Assembly: GCA_913056475.1 (NCBI GenBank)
Contig: CAJXMS010000122.1
Coordinates: 1 to 6,950 of the forward strand
Source: an uncultured Bacteroidota bacterium
GTDB taxonomy: Bacteria; Bacteroidota; Bacteroidia; Flavobacteriales; Schleiferiaceae
Length of the DNA: 6,950 bases
Direction: 5' to 3'
Shown: one piece after another, positions 6,173 to 6,950 of the stretch
Layout: every line of letters begins with the position of its first letter
Position numbering within the stretch: the first letter of the stretch is position 1
Made by a program: the position numbers and the translations under genes
The notes under the pieces: generated by a model
What the model was told of the DNA's origin: nothing
What the model saw: the letters and a program-made list of their open reading frames with translations, nothing else
Database searches by the model: none

Positions 6173-6950
6173 TTAGCGTAGCAAGCGGCGTGCGGTGGCG
6201 GCACTGATTTTTTGGCCCCGCCGTACGCCGATCACAAAAGCCCCCGGAAAGCCATTGGCGCGCAGCTCTTTTTTGCGTTGCTGGGCTTGATTATAGCGGG
6301 TACCTACGGGAAGGTAATATTTGAAAAGCCCCGATTCTTCCAGCATTTTTACTCCTTTAAGCCCTTTGAAGTTTTCCGGGGCGGTTTCCTTTATGCTGGC
6401 ACTGGTGGTAAGTTGAATGGCAAATTGGACGGCGCCTTTTGGCCGGGAGGCTGCTTCCGGATCGGCTGGCGCTTGAGGGGGCTCCGTCTCTCGGCTTTGG
6501 GACGGCGCTTCTTCCGCCGACTTTAAGGCTGGCGTAGCGCTGCCGTCCAGGGCGGCGCCGGGCCTTACAGGGCCCTCATTTTCCATCAAGACGGAATCCT
6601 GATGGGCGTAGTAATCTTTTATGGCGCGGTAAATGGCGGAGGCCATGTAGGTTTGTCCCTTCTCGGAAAGTAGGAAGTCCTCTTCGCTGGGATTGGTCAG
6701 AAAGCCTAATTCTACCAGGACGGCCGGCATGGCCGCCCGGCTGGTCACGTAGAGGGGTTGTTGCTTTATGCCCCGGTTGCGCCGTTGTACCCGCTCCTCG
6801 AACTGCTCCTGAATGCGCTTGGCCAAGCGTACGCTTTGGTCCAGGTATACGTCCTGGTAAAGGGTAAGCGCGATCATACTCTGCGGGTCTTGAGGGTCAA
6901 AGCCCTGGTATTTTTCTTCATAATCTTCTTCCAGAAGAATGGCCGAGTTC
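6173..6950 (-). CDS. N-acetylmuramoyl-L-alanine amidase (Amidase_3) with C-terminal SPOR-like domain, partial
   Basis: This is the 3' part (258 visible residues; 5' end outside the window) of a zinc amidase that cuts the amide bond between MurNAc and the peptide stem in peptidoglycan, in the periplasm. The frame is open from 6949, so the Met at 6877 is internal and not a start. The visible catalytic part starts NSAILLEEDYEEKY and includes PAVLVELGFLTNPSEE, whose Glu (base about 6711) fits the conserved active-site Glu of Amidase_3. The zinc-binding His/Glu residues lie upstream, outside the window. A Pro/Ala/Glu/Ser-rich linker follows (about 6601-6437). The last roughly 85 residues (AIQLTTS, then FKGLKGV, LFKYYLPVGTRYNQA and FPGAFVIGVRRG) look like a SPOR domain, a family that binds peptidoglycan stripped of stem peptides at division sites. 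It heads the visible operon. Confidence 0.93.
   Translation of the reverse strand, partial: NSAILLEEDYEEKYQGFDPQDPQSMIALTLYQDVYLDQSVRLAKRIQEQFEERVQRRNRGIKQQPLYVTSRAAMPAVLVELGFLTNPSEEDFLLSEKGQTYMASAIYRAIKDYYAHQDSVLMENEGPVRPGAALDGSATPALKSAEEAPSQSRETEPPQAPADPEAASRPKGAVQFAIQLTTSASIKETAPENFKGLKGVKMLEESGLFKYYLPVGTRYNQAQQRKKELRANGFPGAFVIGVRRGQKISAATARRLLR

Overview
The window looks like chromosomal core DNA from a Bacteroidota (Bacteroidetes) bacterium. Support comes from the SecF-type end of an apparent SecDF protein, a TatA-type protein followed by a CaCA exchanger, an MlaD/MCE protein next to a SPOR-tailed amidase, and a conserved pair of Fe-S redox proteins in the same cluster. Start sites also lack clear Shine-Dalgarno sequences, as is usual in this phylum. 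Base composition is moderately GC-rich for the phylum, and I cannot place the genus. I see no mobile element, phage gene, CRISPR array, tRNA or rRNA.

Layout: two convergent gene groups meet at about 1748-1892. On the plus strand are the 3' end of secDF (1-395), a strong intrinsic terminator (431-472), tatA (515-790) and a calcium/sodium antiporter (809-1747), which ends in a second hairpin-plus-T terminator. On the minus strand, read from 6950 down to 1893, is a compact six-gene run: an N-acetylmuramoyl-L-alanine amidase (5' end outside the window), an MlaD-type MCE protein, a membrane protein with two 4Fe-4S motifs, a small HAD-like enzyme, an unrecognised exported protein, and a two-CCG-domain Fe-S protein. 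Gaps are 42, 20 and 46 bp, then a 4-bp overlap, then 9 bp, so one transcript is likely.

How they may work together: the plus-strand group concerns the inner membrane (Sec and Tat export, cation exchange). The minus-strand group joins envelope maintenance (peptidoglycan cleavage, lipid transport across the periplasm) to a split membrane electron-transfer module. In that module the membrane 4Fe-4S subunit (3783-5099) and the CCG subunit (1893-2675) resemble the two halves of an HdrD/HdrE- or DsrMK-like complex. Its electron donor, acceptor and substrate cannot be read from the sequence. The HAD-like and exported proteins encoded between the two halves are candidates for a related but unknown role. 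No stretch above about 150 bp lacks a gene.
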